A DNA stretch of 7,940 nt from Thermohalobaculum sp039030715 (GTDB lineage: Bacteria; Pseudomonadota; Alphaproteobacteria; Rhodobacterales; Rhodobacteraceae): contig JBCCDU010000126.1 of assembly GCA_039030715.1 (NCBI GenBank), positions 1-7,940 on the forward strand, given 5' to 3'. Below are positions 1 to 5,684 of this stretch, piece after piece. Each line of letters opens with the position of its first letter. Positions within the stretch are counted from its first letter, which is position 1. The notes beneath the pieces were generated by a model. It ran no database searches. It was not told the DNA's origin and saw only the letters and a program-made list of their open reading frames with translations. The position numbers and the translations under genes were made by a program.

Positions 1-799
1 GATAGCCATAGGCCTGATAGAAGAAACGTGTCCGCGAACTGTAGTAATAGGCCGGCAGACGGGCGCGCGCGCGCGCCAACGCCTTGACCGGGGCGCTGCC
101 ACCGCGGAAATGCACCATCCGCGCCTCGGGGCATCGCCGGATCCGCCAGCCTGCGCGGCGCGCGCGCAGGCAGTATTCGGCGTCTTCGAAATAGAGGAAA
201 TACCCCTCATCCATCGGGCCGATCTCCTGCAGCACACGGGCATTGACCAGGATGCAGGCGAAGCTTGCCCACCCGATCTTTGCCGGATCAGGGTCTGCTC
301 CAAGCGGCACATTCCAGGGCTCCAAAAGCTTGGTCAGCGGCCCGGTGGAGGCGCCACGGATGAATTCGCTGACCGGACTGGGAAAGCGGAAACTGCTGAT
401 CTGCACGGTTCCGTCCTCATCTTCCAACTGCGGAGCGATGAAGCCTGCATCGGGATGGGCCTCTGCAGCTGCCATGAGAGCCGCAAGGCAGCCGGGCCGC
501 AGGACCCCATCGGAGTTGAGGATCAGATAGTGGCCCGCCGCCACAGCCGCCATGCCCTGATTGTGTCCCCCCGAGAACCCCGAATTGGTCGTCGAGCGGA
601 CCAGACGCACCGGCGTGTCCGGCGGCTGCGATGCAATCCAGGCCTCGATCTGGTCCGCGGAGCCATCCTCGGACAGATTATCGACCACCACGATCTCGGC
701 ATCGAGCTCCCCGATGTCGTCAAGGACGGAACGGACGCAAGCCAGCGTCATGTCAGCCGTGCGGTAATTGATAATGGAAATGGCGAGCTTGCGGGTCAT
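1..799 (-). CDS. Family 2 glycosyltransferase (rhamnosyltransferase-like), C-terminus cut by window edge
   Basis: Read leftwards from the ATG at 799-797, the frame stays open for 266 codons to the window edge, so the C-terminus is missing. It begins MTRKLAISIINYRT. The GT-A fold of family GT2 is visible: the nucleotide-binding start around residues 5-12, VVVDNLSEDGSA (37-48), TNSGFSGGHNQGM (71-83), and the metal/nucleotide motif LNSDG (94-98, D97). FLYFEDAEYCLRARRAGW (201-218) supplies the acceptor-side acidic pair E205-D206, followed by HFRGGS (230-235). This pattern is typical of cytoplasmic, membrane-associated WcaA/WbbL-like enzymes that move a sugar from an NDP-sugar to a lipid-linked acceptor; the sugar cannot be read from sequence. 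It is the third gene of the leftward operon, starting 10 bp after the ligase-like gene, with a weak GAAG ribosome site about 8 nt before the ATG. Family assignment is firm; the rhamnosyl specificity is only a resemblance. Confidence 0.9.
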   Translation of the reverse strand, partial: MTRKLAISIINYRTADMTLACVRSVLDDIGELDAEIVVVDNLSEDGSADQIEAWIASQPPDTPVRLVRSTTNSGFSGGHNQGMAAVAAGHYLILNSDGVLRPGCLAALMAAAEAHPDAGFIAPQLEDEDGTVQISSFRFPSPVSEFIRGASTGPLTKLLEPWNVPLGADPDPAKIGWASFACILVNARVLQEIGPMDEGYFLYFEDAEYCLRARRAGWRIRRCPEARMVHFRGGSAPVKALARARARLPAYYYSSRTRFFYQAYGY

Positions 800-809
800 G
801 TCGGGGTCT

Positions 810-2294
810 TCAAGACGGGCTGAAGCGATCATTGCGAACGCTCTGGCGGGTGTAGGGCGATATCGGCACGGGTGCCATGGGCAGGTCGCCCCCCGGCTCT
901 GCGGAGCGTGCCGCCTCTTTCACAGGTTCCGAGACGCGCCCCAGTTCCAGGCGCCCCAAAAGCGCACCCACCAAAAGCCAGGTGACGGGGGTGCGGGTGC
1001 CATTCGGGATCAGGTCGATCATATTGGCCACCAACACGATGCAGAGCGCTGCCGTGACGGGGGCGACATCATATCTGCGCCAGCGAAAGGCCATCAGGAT
1101 GATCGGCAGGGACAAAAGCCCGAACTCGCCAATATAGCGAACCCAACCGCCCTGCCCGATCGTGACCACCCAAGCCCCGTCGACGACGGATTGGTCGCGG
1201 CCGAACTCATCATAGACCCGGTTGCGCCCGAAACCGCCCCACCCAAAGAGAGGCCGATCATTGGCCTTTTCAATCAGCTGATCCTCCTGCTCGAACCGGA
1301 AATTCAAGGATCGCGAGCGTGGCTCGGAAATGCGTTCGGCCCAACCGACAAGGGTATCGGTCGGGACCACATCCGCACCGCGCAGGAACGGGTAGGTCAG
1401 AACCGACATCGCGATGCAGGCCGCCAGGATCAGCTGCAACCGCATGGACAGCAAAAGGATCGCCGGTGTGAGGAACAATGCGATCAGAAACGCCCCGAGC
1501 GAATTGCTGAGCGCGAGCGTCATCAGAAGCCACCCGGCCGCCAGAAGCCAACGGAAACGGGCCTGTTTCTCGGACCGGTAAAGCCCCATCGCAGCGACAA
1601 TGGTCATCGCAAAGAAGATGGCGAGCCACAGACCATGGTTCAGGAACACCAGCGGCCGGAACCCGCCCCCGCGGACATGCTGGTTCCAGTTATGCGGAAA
1701 GAACCCGTAAACCCATCGGTTGAGTTGCGGCGACAGGCGGATCTCGATCAGGGCCAGAAGGGAATAGGCGAGCCCCGCAAGCACGAGCCCGATCAGGAGC
1801 AGGCGATGCGTGTCGGGATGGGCAAGATACTTCCGACCGAGCAGGACCGGGACGATCAAGGCGGTGGCGCCCACGATCATGGAAAACCCATCATAGAGCC
1901 GCAATCCTTGGATCGGCCGCTCGCCCCCGGCAAAGCGCAGGGGATCACCGTTGGTCAGCGCGGTCATGATGGCGCCTGTCACGATCAACGCCAGAAGGAT
2001 CACACCGGTGGTAGATCGCGGCAGCCATCCGTTGCGGACGTCGATCGTGGAGACGGTGACGCGGTGGCCCGCCGGTTGCTGCCCCGGTCGGAACAGGAAC
2101 GCCAGCACCAGCAGGGTCAGACAGGGGATCGTATCCTTCCGCAAGGCCGGCAGGAGGGGCAGATTGATCCCACCCTCTTCCGGCAACAGCAGGTACCCTC
2201 CGATGATCGAGACGATAATGGCCTGGGGCCATGGCATCACCCGGGACAGGATAAAGGTCAGGACAGGCCAGAAGACCAGCGCGAAAAGGATCAT
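810..2294 (-). CDS. O-antigen ligase/polymerase family membrane protein (Wzy_C-like)
   Basis: This is a 494-residue polytopic inner-membrane protein. Hydrophobic segments are visible near residues 1-18, 24-38, 55-68, 97-113, 138-153, 165-183, 220-237, 248-262, 267-284, 286-303, 392-402, 413-427 and 437-448. A loop carrying HVRGGGFRPLVFLNHG (206-221) precedes the middle helices. The large polar loop contains SLNFRFEQEDQLIEKAN (329-345) and DRPLFGWGGFG (346-356), the hallmark of Wzy_C/WaaL-like proteins that polymerise or transfer undecaprenyl-linked glycans at the periplasmic face. The frame is open upstream to an ATG at 2423, but I chose the ATG at 2294. It begins directly with the first membrane helix (MILFALVFWP) and gives the ATGA 4-bp overlap with the upstream glycosyltransferase stop; the extra 43 residues would be low-complexity shadow sequence. 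The C-terminal 40 residues are polar and poorly conserved-looking. Polymerase versus ligase cannot be decided from sequence alone. Confidence 0.9.
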   Translation of the reverse strand: MILFALVFWPVLTFILSRVMPWPQAIIVSIIGGYLLLPEEGGINLPLLPALRKDTIPCLTLLVLAFLFRPGQQPAGHRVTVSTIDVRNGWLPRSTTGVILLALIVTGAIMTALTNGDPLRFAGGERPIQGLRLYDGFSMIVGATALIVPVLLGRKYLAHPDTHRLLLIGLVLAGLAYSLLALIEIRLSPQLNRWVYGFFPHNWNQHVRGGGFRPLVFLNHGLWLAIFFAMTIVAAMGLYRSEKQARFRWLLAAGWLLMTLALSNSLGAFLIALFLTPAILLLSMRLQLILAACIAMSVLTYPFLRGADVVPTDTLVGWAERISEPRSRSLNFRFEQEDQLIEKANDRPLFGWGGFGRNRVYDEFGRDQSVVDGAWVVTIGQGGWVRYIGEFGLLSLPIILMAFRWRRYDVAPVTAALCIVLVANMIDLIPNGTRTPVTWLLVGALLGRLELGRVSEPVKEAARSAEPGGDLPMAPVPISPYTRQSVRNDRFSPS

Positions 2295-3076
2295 GTCGCC
2301 CTGCCCTGCCGGTTGAGGCGCCGCTGGCTCAGCGCGCGGATCAGAAGGCCGGGCAGGATTGCGATGCAGGCCGCATAACGCGCCGCCAGACGCCGCGGGC
2401 TGAGTGCCAGGCGCCAGACCCATTCCGCGGCCAGCGCCCGCACCAGCCGCGGCGCGCGGCGCTGCGTCCCGGCGACGAAATCAAGCCCCGCCCCGATCGA
2501 AAGCACGCCCATTGCAGGCCGGGCCTGCAGGATGCGCGCGGCGAAAAGTTCCTGTTTCGGGGCCCCGAGCGCCAGAAGACAGACCCGCACATCGGCCCGG
2601 GACAGCTCTTCGATCACCGCATCTGCTGCGGGTCCGTCAGGATCAAACCCCATGGCAGGCGCGATCCGGGCCACGACCTTCAGGCCCGGATGGCGCGCTT
2701 CGAGCCGGTCGGCGGCCACCGACAAGACATCATCCGTGGACCCCACAAAACCCACCGGCACCCCCATCTCGGCACAGAGGCGCATCAGAGGGTCCACAAG
2801 ATCGGAGCCGGTGACCAGATCGACCGGCACCCCGGCGCATCGGGACAACCAGACAACCGGACGACCATCGGCCGTGACATGCGTCTGCCGGGCATAGGCG
2901 GCCAGAAAATCGGGATCCCGGCGCAGCTTGACGGCATGGTCGAGATTCATCGTGGCGACGGCGAAGCCTTCGCCCTGCGCAATCCGGTGGCGCAGATCGG
3001 ACAGCAGCGCGGTTTGTGATGGCACGGTGACCGAGACGTGGGGCACACCATCGCCTGCAGGGCTCCAGATCATCAT
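2291..3076 (-). CDS. WecG/TagA/CpsF family glycosyltransferase (GT26)
   Basis: This 261-residue protein has the full-length organisation of the WecG/TagA/CpsF family, which adds the second sugar (ManNAc or ManNAcA in characterised members) to an undecaprenyl-diphosphate-linked GlcNAc on the cytoplasmic side of the membrane. Visible family landmarks are TMNLDHAVKLRRDPDF (42-57), HVTADGRPVVWLSRCAG (66-82), VTGSDLVDPL (88-97), GAPKQELF (171-178), SIGAGLDFVAGTQRRAP (193-209) and the C-terminal EWVWRLALSPRRLAARY (218-234). T42 and D70 occupy the positions of the catalytic Thr and Asp described for TagA, with the same spacing as far as I recall. It is the first gene of the leftward operon. Two adjacent ATGs (3076 and 3073) can start it. 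An AGGAG ribosome site lies at 3093-3089, 12 nt from the first ATG, which is slightly long. The true donor sugar is unknown. Confidence 0.93.
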   Translation of the reverse strand: MMIWSPAGDGVPHVSVTVPSQTALLSDLRHRIAQGEGFAVATMNLDHAVKLRRDPDFLAAYARQTHVTADGRPVVWLSRCAGVPVDLVTGSDLVDPLMRLCAEMGVPVGFVGSTDDVLSVAADRLEARHPGLKVVARIAPAMGFDPDGPAADAVIEELSRADVRVCLLALGAPKQELFAARILQARPAMGVLSIGAGLDFVAGTQRRAPRLVRALAAEWVWRLALSPRRLAARYAACIAILPGLLIRALSQRRLNRQGRAT

Positions 3077-3100
3077 TGTCGAGCGCGGCTCCTATCCGTT

Positions 3101-3117
3101 TTGCCTGTCTTTGCCTG
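3101..3117. repeat. Tandem TTGCCTG pair, 10-bp period
   Basis: TTGCCTG occurs at 3101-3107 and again at 3111-3117, so the two copies fall on the same face of the helix. The pair lies 25-41 bp upstream of the GT26 start codon. Two further copies in the opposite orientation occur at 3134-3140 and 3276-3282. The 3111 copy and the 3134 copy form an inverted repeat with a 16-nt spacer. Probable regulator binding sites or promoter-proximal elements; no named regulator can be assigned. Confidence 0.45.
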
Positions 3118-3133
3118 TTATTGCACCGTCGGT

Positions 3134-3140
3134 CAGGCAA
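3134..3140 (+). promoter_or_regulatory. CAGGCAA motif copy (third of four)
   Basis: This is an exact inverted copy of the TTGCCTG pair at 3101-3117, ending 2 bp before the 17-bp palindrome at 3143-3159. It may be a half-site of a dyad with the copy at 3111-3117. The function is inferred only from recurrence. Confidence 0.35.
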
Positions 3141-3142
3141 GC

Positions 3143-3159
3143 GCGGCGATCATCGCCGC
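3143..3159. promoter_or_regulatory. 17-bp perfect palindrome, candidate operator
   Basis: GCGGCGATCATCGCCGC has 8-bp perfectly complementary arms (3143-3150 and 3152-3159) around one central C. It lies 67-83 bp upstream of the GT26 start, beside a CAGGCAA motif. There is no T-run in either direction, so it is not a standard terminator. The one-base centre favours a dyad protein-binding site over an RNA hairpin. The binding protein is unknown. Confidence 0.45.
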
Positions 3160-3245
3160 CGGTGTATCACATGCGACGTCCGCGCCAATGCGGTTCCGGA
3201 TCTTTGCGAGGCTTGTCCCATATCCCGCCTTTACGCGACACGAGC

Positions 3246-3260
3246 TTAAGAAAATCTTAG
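3246..3260 (+). promoter_or_regulatory. CtrA-like box (TTAA-N7-TTAG)
   Basis: TTAAGAAAATCTTAG matches the alphaproteobacterial CtrA consensus TTAA-N7-TTAA at seven of eight fixed positions with the correct seven-base spacer. It is also an imperfect palindrome (TAAGA-AAA-TCTTA). It sits in an AT-rich patch about 190 bp upstream of the spike base start and 170 bp upstream of the GT26 start, so it could serve either operon. CtrA control of GTA-related functions in Rhodobacterales is established; binding here is inferred. Confidence 0.5.
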
Positions 3261-3275
3261 GAAAATGGCGATACT

Positions 3276-3282
3276 CAGGCAA
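3276..3282 (+). promoter_or_regulatory. CAGGCAA motif copy (fourth of four)
   Basis: This is an exact CAGGCAA copy 15 bp downstream of the CtrA-like box on the spike-gene side, in the same orientation as the copy at 3134-3140. It extends the repeated motif to both halves of the divergent region, which would suit a regulator shared by the two operons. Confidence 0.3.
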
Positions 3283-3371
3283 ATGGATGTGGCCGTGCAA
3301 CTCCGCCTGGTGGTGTCGGCACATCGAAATCCGAGACAATCCCTATTTTGCATGTCGCAGCCTGGCTGAAC

Positions 3372-3388
3372 GGCGGACCCTGTCCGCC
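3372..3388 (+). promoter_or_regulatory. GC-rich hairpin in the leader of the spike operon
   Basis: GGCGGAC (3372-3378) and GTCCGCC (3382-3388) are perfectly complementary around a 3-nt CCT loop, 62 bp before the spike base start codon. The downstream bases are C-rich, not T-rich, so a Rho-independent terminator is unlikely. It may be an mRNA leader stem-loop or an operator dyad. Confidence 0.4.
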
Positions 3389-3439
3389 CTCTGCCGACCT
3401 GTCTGCGCCTGCATCCCATAGCCGAATCCTTTCCAGAAC

Positions 3440-3445
3440 AGGTGA
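3440..3445 (+). promoter_or_regulatory. Ribosome binding site deciding the spike base start
   Basis: AGGTGA ends 5 nt before the ATG at 3451. It overlaps the alternative in-frame GTG at 3442, which itself has no purine-rich site upstream. This favours the ATG at 3451. Confidence 0.6.
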
Positions 3446-3450
3446 CAGAC

Positions 3451-3708
3451 ATGGATCAATTCGAAAACCACGCCCCGGGCCTTGAAAGCCCCGCAACGCG
3501 CCTTGTGGAAATCACCCCCGATGACGCCACCGAGCTGCAATTCGTCACCCGTGCCATCACTGTGGAAAACAGCGGCCATCTTCAGATCGTCACGGCCGGG
3601 GGCGATACAGGGCGCCTCTTCGTGGCTGCCGGTGTGCCCTTTCCAATCCGGGCCCGGCAGATCATGGCAACGGGCACCACAGCCAGCGGCATCGTTGGAC
3701 TGGCCTGA
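3451..3708 (+). CDS. ghsA: GTA head spike base protein, RCAP_rcc01079 family
   Basis: This is an 85-residue soluble protein without signal peptide or membrane segment. It opens MDQFENHAPGLESPATR, continues LVEITPDDATELQFVTRAI, and ends VPFPIRARQIMATGTTASGIVGLA. The GLESPA opening, the T-P-D-D-A/T-E-L segment, the R-A-I strand and the ATGTTASGIVGL ending are the pattern I know for the small spike base family named after R. capsulatus rcc01079. That protein forms part of the head spikes through which RcGTA attaches to the recipient capsule. The chain looks like a compact beta protein that plugs a fibre into a capsid vertex. An upstream GTG (3442) would add MTD, but the AGGTGA site supports the ATG at 3451. 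Its stop overlaps the next start by one base (TGATG), implying coupled translation with the fibre gene. The gene symbol follows the R. capsulatus name by family resemblance and has not been verified by alignment. Confidence 0.85.
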   Translation: MDQFENHAPGLESPATRLVEITPDDATELQFVTRAITVENSGHLQIVTAGGDTGRLFVAAGVPFPIRARQIMATGTTASGIVGLA

Positions 3709-5684
3709 TGCCCGCCCTGTGTCTCGCCTATGTCGTCAGCGGCATTCACCCGGCCCAGACCGCTCCGTCCGGTGGCCCGGTTCCCGTCCCGCTCTTGCTC
3801 ACCCCGCCTGAGGTTTCCGGCGGGGGTCAGGCGGGGTCCACCCTGAGCGCGGATCTGTCCGATCAATGGAGCTATGGCGGCGCACCGGCCACGGTGACGG
3901 CCCGGGATTATCGGCTGGTGATCGGGGGCGCCGTGGCTGACGGACCAAGCGCGTCGGGCGCAGTGACGATCCCCGGCGATGCCGCAGGCGCAGTCTACAG
4001 CATGGATATGCGGGTCACGCTTGCCGAGGGTGGCGGGGTCCAATCGGGCTGGATCCGCATCGGCAGCGGCACGGTGGCTCCGGCTCTGAACGCTCCGGCT
4101 CTGGCGATTTCAACGACCCTGTTAAGCCGTGTTGTTACTATTTCTGTCGACAGCGCGACGGGCAATCCACCCCCGACCGCACGCCTGACGGCCCTGACAC
4201 GGGACGGGGTGGATATCCTGGGTGAAGTGACCGGCACCGGACCATGGAGCTATGTGGTGCCACCCGCTTCCATGGACCAGACGATCCAGATCACCGTCAC
4301 CGCCGAAAACGGCGTCGGCACACCGGCGCTCGAAACCGCCGAGATCACCGTACCTGCCGACCTGCATGCGCCTGCGCAGATGGCGGCACCGACGCTCAGC
4401 GTCGAGGGTACGACGATCACCGCCACGTTCCTGGCCCCCGCCGATGGCGACATGCCCATCACGCGGTTCGACCTGCGCCACCGCGCGGGCGCGACCTGGA
4501 CCGAGGTGACCGGTATCTCCGATCCCCATGACTTGGCCGACCTCCCGGAACAGACGGACCATGAGGTCCAGATGCGCGCCGTGAATGCCGCAGGCGCAGG
4601 TCTATGGTCGGCCTCAGCGTCGATCAGAACCGGAGAGGCGCCGGTCTCGCTGTCGCTGTCGGCAACAGCGGATGGCGAAGCGGAGATCATCACCGACCCC
4701 GCCACGGGCCTTGTTGAAATCACGATCGACATGCCCTCGATCTATGCGGGCACTTATTCGATCGATCCAGCCGGTCTCGCGACGGGTCCGATCAACCTCG
4801 TCCCACCGCAGATCTCGACAGACGGATCGCCCGAGGTCGGAGAGACATTGACCCGCATTCCCGGTCTCTGGATCTACAACGCGGAGGCTGGCGGGCTTCA
4901 GCCGCCGGCCCTGCAATGGCTGGCGAACAATCAAGGCAACGCGCCCTTCGCGGATATTGCCGAGGCCATGTCGGACCAATACCTGCTGACCGAGGCGGAG
5001 GGCGGCGATGATGTCCTCCTGCGCGAGGTGCTGACCGATGCGTTCGGCTCCCAGGCCGTGGACAGCACACCGGTTTCCGTTCCGGTGGCGATCCCGCCCA
5101 TCGCCTTCCATGACGATTTCACGGGCTATGACGCCGCGCAGGATATTCTCGCGACAGCCGGATGGACCGCCGAACATTCCAATGCGACCCGGGCGGCAGA
5201 CCTGTCCTTCATCGCCCATGACGGAGGGGGCCGCTTCCTTGCGACGCCCAATGCCAACAATGTGCGGCATTTCCTGATCCCCGACGCGACCTTGAACGAC
5301 GACCATTATATCGAGATCGTCTATCAGGGGGCGTCGGGCACCTATCCCGATCAGCTCGCCCTTTGTCTGCGGTATCTCGACCCGGTCAATCACATCCGCA
5401 TCCTGGTGAAAGCCAATGGCAGCTTCGGGGGCGTCGATGTCGGCGCGGGCGGCAATATTGCCGGCGGTCTGGGCGGCAAGGGATCGGCCCTGGTTCCGGG
5501 CGACGTTATCCGGGCGGAAGTCATCGGCACAACCCTGTCTGTCCAGGTGAACGGCACACCGACAGGCGTGACGCCACAGACGACGATCACGACCGGCAAT
5601 CGCGTGGCCCTGCACCAGCGTCAGAAGACGGCCGCGGGCGCGACTTACATTGATATCGACAGCATTCAGGTGGATAATTCATGA
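3708..5684 (+). CDS. Multidomain Ig-like/fibronectin III spike fibre with ConA-like C-terminus
   Basis: This 658-residue protein is built almost entirely of beta modules. In order they are: a short N-terminus (1-30); an Ig-like module starting PPEVSGGGQAGSTL (33-119); a second Ig/FN3-like module (about 126-215, containing ITVTAENGVGTPALETAEITV); a clear fibronectin type III domain (222-308, with PADGDMPITRFDLRHR and VQMRAVNAAGAGLWSASASI); a beta linker (311-365); a further Ig-like module starting PPQISTDGSPEVGETL (366-458); and a concanavalin-A/LamG-like jelly roll (about 466-658, from FHDDFTGYDAAQ to YIDIDSIQVDNS, with ALCLRYLDPVNHIRILVKAN in the middle). The last is typically carbohydrate-binding. 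No convincing signal peptide is present, consistent with cytoplasmic particle assembly. The TGATG junction with the spike base gene, and the lack of its own clear ribosome site, suggest translational coupling. I infer it is the shaft and a lectin part of the spike; it could alternatively be a surface adhesin. Whether it corresponds to R. capsulatus GhsB cannot be told here. Confidence 0.8.
   Translation: MPALCLAYVVSGIHPAQTAPSGGPVPVPLLLTPPEVSGGGQAGSTLSADLSDQWSYGGAPATVTARDYRLVIGGAVADGPSASGAVTIPGDAAGAVYSMDMRVTLAEGGGVQSGWIRIGSGTVAPALNAPALAISTTLLSRVVTISVDSATGNPPPTARLTALTRDGVDILGEVTGTGPWSYVVPPASMDQTIQITVTAENGVGTPALETAEITVPADLHAPAQMAAPTLSVEGTTITATFLAPADGDMPITRFDLRHRAGATWTEVTGISDPHDLADLPEQTDHEVQMRAVNAAGAGLWSASASIRTGEAPVSLSLSATADGEAEIITDPATGLVEITIDMPSIYAGTYSIDPAGLATGPINLVPPQISTDGSPEVGETLTRIPGLWIYNAEAGGLQPPALQWLANNQGNAPFADIAEAMSDQYLLTEAEGGDDVLLREVLTDAFGSQAVDSTPVSVPVAIPPIAFHDDFTGYDAAQDILATAGWTAEHSNATRAADLSFIAHDGGGRFLATPNANNVRHFLIPDATLNDDHYIEIVYQGASGTYPDQLALCLRYLDPVNHIRILVKANGSFGGVDVGAGGNIAGGLGGKGSALVPGDVIRAEVIGTTLSVQVNGTPTGVTPQTTITTGNRVALHQRQKTAAGATYIDIDSIQVDNS
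5668..5673 (+). promoter_or_regulatory. Ribosome binding site for the beta-helix protein, inside the fibre gene
   Basis: AGGTGG lies 7 nt before the ATG at 5681, inside the last codons of the fibre gene. The third gene can therefore initiate on its own as well as through the ATGA overlap, unlike the second gene. Confidence 0.5.

Larger units (their letters stand above)
3077..3450. other. Divergent intergenic region between the polysaccharide operon and the spike genes
   Basis: These 374 bp separate two oppositely oriented operons and must carry both promoters. The open frames here encode Cys/Arg/His-rich products with no family resemblance and no good ribosome sites, so I regard the region as non-coding. 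It contains the repeats, palindrome, CtrA-like box and leader hairpin listed separately, and an AT-rich patch around 3245-3285 that stands out against the GC-rich genes. I could not identify a convincing sigma-70 -35/-10 pair in either direction. Confidence 0.75.

Noticed and set aside
110..823. A 237-codon open frame on the plus strand
   Set aside because: It is the shadow of the GT2 glycosyltransferase, whose minus-strand frame is open to the window edge and carries all the family motifs.
768..2378. A 536-codon open frame on the plus strand
   Set aside because: It lies opposite the ligase-like gene, runs across its end, and is an Arg/Gln/His/Pro-rich shadow with no domain resemblance. The minus-strand protein has membrane helices and the DRPLFGWG motif.
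2295..2423. N-terminal extension of the ligase-like gene to the ATG at 2423
   Set aside because: The 43 extra residues are Ala/Pro/Gly/Gln-rich and would overlap the GT26 gene deeply. The ATG at 2294 gives a membrane helix at the start and the ATGA overlap.
3320..3350. Possible -10 element (TATTTT near 3343) for the spike operon
   Set aside because: No acceptable -35 hexamer lies 16-18 bp upstream, so I could not support a sigma-70 promoter.
3368..3382. Possible LexA/SOS box (GAAC-N7-GAAC type) in the spike leader
   Set aside because: GAAC occurs at 3368 and 3436, but the second half-site is absent after seven bases in both cases.
3038..3421. A 127-codon open frame spanning the intergenic region
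   Set aside because: The product is rich in Cys, Arg and Trp, has no family resemblance and starts inside the GT26 gene. The region is better explained as regulatory.
3708..3780. Possible signal peptide at the start of the fibre protein
   Set aside because: The first residues are mildly hydrophobic, but there is no basic N-terminus, no continuous hydrophobic core and no clear cleavage site.
4614..5615. A 333-codon open frame on the minus strand
   Set aside because: It is an Arg/Gly/Asp-rich antisense shadow of the fibre gene with no recognisable motif.
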